Part shown: in pieces, positions 61,975 through 64,000 of the stretch
Position numbering within the stretch: position 1 is the stretch's first letter
Layout: each line of letters starts with the position of its first letter
Source of the DNA: Arion vulgaris
Lineage: Eukaryota; Mollusca; Gastropoda; Stylommatophora; Arionidae
Reading direction: 5' to 3'
DNA length: 64,000 nt
Assembly (NCBI GenBank): GCA_020796225.1
Contig: CM036765.1
Coordinates: 5,800,805-5,864,804, forward strand
The notes under the pieces: model-generated
Seen by the model: only the letters and a program-made list of their open reading frames with translations
What the model was told of the DNA's origin: nothing
The model's database searches: none
Program-made: the position numbers and the translations under genes

Positions 61975-62665
61975 CAAAGATTAGCTATATTTAGCTACGT
62001 CTGAAGAAAGTATGTAGCAGCGAAAGGTTTAACAGACACTTACCTAGATTAAGAATTAAGCACTTCCTCTTGTTCTGAAGAAAGTATGTAGCAGCGAAAG
62101 GTTTAACAGACACTTACCTAGATTAAGAATTAAGCACTTACTCTTGTTCTGAAGAAAGTATGTAGCAGCGAAAGGTTTAACAGACACTTACCTAGATTAA
62201 GAATTAAGCACTTTCTCTTGTTCTGAAGAAAGTATGTAGCAGCGTAAGGTTTAACAGACACTTACCTAGATTAAGAATTAAGCACTTTCTCTTGTTCTGA
62301 AGAAAGTATGTAGCAGCGTAAGGTTTAACAGACACTTACCTAGATTAAGAATTAAGCACTTTCTCTCGTTCTGAAGAAAGTATGTAGCAGCGAAAGGTTT
62401 AACAGACACTTACCTAGATTAAGAATTAAGCACTTTCTCTCGTTCTGAAGAAAGTATGTAGCAGCGAAAGGTTTAACAGACACTTACCTAGATTAAGAAT
62501 TAAGCACTTGCTCTTGTTCTGAAGAAAGTATGTACATCAGAAAGGTTTAACAGACACTTACCTAGATTAAGAATTAAGCACTTTCTCTTGTTCTGAAGAA
62601 AGTATGTAGCAGCGAAAGGTTTAACAGACACTTACCTAGATTAAGAATTAAGCACTTACTCTTGT
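61975..62665. repeat. Minisatellite, 74 bp unit, about 9 copies
   Basis: The unit has CTGAAGAAAGTATGTAGCAG, CGAAAGGTTTAACAGACACT, TACCTAGATTAAGAATTAAG and CACTTACTCTTGTT. Highly homogeneous; one unit has TACATCAG. The unit's end (TTAAGCACTTACTCTTGTTCT) is the A-box to B-box spacer of the family A SINE that follows, so that SINE head is the likely seed. Confidence 0.96.
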
Positions 62666-62880
62666 TCTAAAGGTTGTGGGTTCGAATCTAGACCACGTCG
62701 TTCTATTCACGGGTTCTTATTTTCTAGAGACCACTAGGATTGTTATCTAAGCAATGGAGTTCGTGCTTTGTGCAATTCTCTCAGCAGGTGGCGTACAATT
62801 TCTGCGGAGAGGGCCTGAGCGATATTCGGTAAAACCCGGTGCAAGGAAGTCAATTCTTCGGTTTTAGAACTTTTAGGTTG
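62640..62880 (+). mobile_element. SINE family A copy
   Basis: TTAAGCACTTACTCTTGTTC then B box TGTGGGTTCGAATCTAGACC, GACCACTAGGATTGTTATC, CAATTCTCTCAGCAGGTGGC and AAAACCCGGTGCAAGGAAGT. Confidence 0.85.
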
Positions 62881-63050
62881 GCTGAAATCGGATGCATGTG
62901 TCCTAAGCGTGTAGAAGTCTATGCGTTTAGGGGCCTACCAAACCAATGTGCAACGTTTTCACGTTCTTGACAAAGATCAAACATATCACAAAGAGTAATT
63001 AAAATTGGTCCTAAAGAACGAACACAAAGAAGAAGAAGAACTTTTAGGAA
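62875..63050 (+). mobile_element. SINE family I, full-length copy
   Basis: GGTTGGCTGAAATCGGATGC, GCGTTTAGGGGCCTACCAAA, TTCTTGACAAAGATCAAACA, tail AAAGAAGAAGAAGAAC. The second copy is at 15205-15390. Confidence 0.75.
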
Positions 63051-63069
63051 TAGGTCAAACAGCTCTCTG

Positions 63070-63098
63070 CCAGTGTCAGTTGGCATAACTGACACTGG
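63070..63098. repeat. Perfect 12 bp inverted repeat with 5 nt loop
   Basis: CCAGTGTCAGTT, loop GGCAT, AACTGACACTGG. The sister LINE copy at 54252-54280 has only an imperfect version (CCAGTGTCAGC ... ACAGACACCAG). Confidence 0.95.
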
Positions 63099-63240
63099 TG
63101 GATCATGTCCTGCAAGACTTTCCTCTCCTGTATTAGCTGTGAAGAAGAATGTGACCACACTCAGTAGACATAAAAACTAAGTTTTGGGGACAGCTGGAAG
63201 ACCTAAAGCTGACTGCCAAGTTTGTAAGTGAAGTAAAGAA

Positions 63241-63872
63241 AGTAGAAGGAGCCATTATTATATCACGTGATATATAGAGTAATATGGCGTTGGACCCGTA
63301 TTTATCATTGACCGTCGGTACACGTTTGTGTGATGTGGTCAACATCACGTCGGTCGCCTTTACTTTCCAGTGTTTTTCTGGTACCCAATTGAGGCTGAGT
63401 TTACCCAGAGCCAACTATAAACTTATGGGCCTTCGGACTCAGATAAGAATTATGGAAAATCAAAACACATCTACACCACGTGACCTCGCATTCCAGTATT
63501 GATGTATATAGACGATTCATTTTAAAATAAACACAAAATGCTAAATCGAAATTATATTATGAAAAAAGTTAAGTTTAACAATAAGGAATATTATGAATAT
63601 TTTTCACCAATAATAACCATAGACTCAGAGAATTGAGTAAAATTGCAAAATAGCGTGCAGTGTTCTATCAAACATCTGTAATTTCCAGCCCTCATTTCTA
63701 ATCTAGGTCAGGAATCCCGGTCAGTTGTTTGGCCTAGTTATCTAGAGTTGGCTGTGGTTTACCTGAGACCCGTTACGGTAGGAAAAAATTACACACTCAC
63801 TGCGGGATTGAACCCGGACCGCTAGTTTAAGAAGCGAATTCTCTAACAACTACTGCGTCTTTCTCTGCTCTG
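63241..63872 (-). mobile_element. SINE family H, inverted, interrupted by the DR1 MITE
   Basis: Left piece: ATATGGCGTTGGACCCGTAT, GTGTGATGTGGTCAACATCA, TACCCAATTGAGGCTGAG. Right piece: GAGACCCGTTACGGTAGG, GCGGGATTGAACCCGGACCG (B box antisense), GCGAATTCTCTAACAACTAC. Confidence 0.78.
63405..63757 (+). mobile_element. MITE DR1 copy, 353 bp, nested in SINE H
   Basis: Ends CCAGAGCCAACT and AGTTGGCTGTGG. TTTAC occurs directly outside both ends (63400-63404 and 63758-63762), a likely 5 bp target duplication. The interior is colinear with 16084-16446 with small deletions. Confidence 0.82.
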
Positions 63873-64000
63873 TGTGTGGTCACCACACTAAACTAAGTGC
63901 AAGACCCGAGATCGCTGAAGAAGAGGAAAGAAGATTCGAAAGAAAAAACGTAGAACGTCTCTGAATGAAAAACTGAATTATTAGTAATACAATGTACAAA

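Larger units (their letters stand above)
63045..63935 (+). mobile_element. LINE 3' end (zinc-knuckle family) split by a nested insertion
   Basis: The left piece (63045-63240) matches 54238-54420 (GGTCAAACAGCTCTCTGCCA, CTGACTGCCAAGTTTG). The right piece (63873-63935) has GTGGTCACCACACTAAACTA and ACCCGAGATCGCTGAAGAAG, matching 54409-54470. The gap is a family H SINE that itself holds a DR1 MITE. Confidence 0.82.

Overview
The window looks like repeat-dense, AT-rich nuclear DNA from an invertebrate animal. A gastropod mollusc is my best guess, from the retroelement types and the rolling-stone-like gene, but the sequence alone does not prove it. There is no operon structure, long genes are absent, and real coding sequence makes up about 1 percent of the window. 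That coding sequence comes from two spliced genes.

Gene 1 (+ strand) is a SHIPPO/STPGR-repeat gene of the ODF3/CIMAP/STPG type, whose known members are sperm-tail and ciliary doublet-microtubule proteins. Four exons can be read at 9797-9901, 26922-27020, 43722-43808 and 47650-47819. All three introns between them are phase 1, and the last exon ends in a stop codon. The first visible exon also starts in phase 1, so the 5' part of the gene lies further upstream. Two introns of about 17 kb hold most of the repeats in the window.

Gene 2 (- strand) is a rolling-stone-like multipass membrane protein gene. Its last two exons are at 61106-61195 and 57401-57801, again joined in phase 1. The 5' exons lie beyond the window.

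The rest is mobile DNA in four layers. (1) Decayed coding transposons: a Penelope-like reverse transcriptase piece at the left edge, a frameshifted mariner with both ends present (4123-5456), and many 5'-truncated LINE 3' ends, with reverse transcriptase tails, RNase H domains and zinc-knuckle tails. (2) Several families of tRNA-headed SINEs, named A to K here, each in one to twelve or so copies. (3) Short inverted-repeat elements (MITEs). (4) About 20 minisatellite arrays with 15 to 74 bp units, the largest being a 29 bp unit repeated about 100 times (27771-30757), a 47 bp unit about 40 times (23003-24850) and a 42 bp unit about 38 times (7538-9149).

The main pattern is that many of the minisatellite units can be traced to a piece of a neighbouring transposon. 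Seeds include a SINE 3' tail, a SINE head, a LINE 3' end, and in the largest array the DNA for the LINE motif LLYGSETW. Several insertions are nested and have readable target-site duplications, so the order of events can be reconstructed. Some array centres are full of single-base deletions and may be assembly errors.
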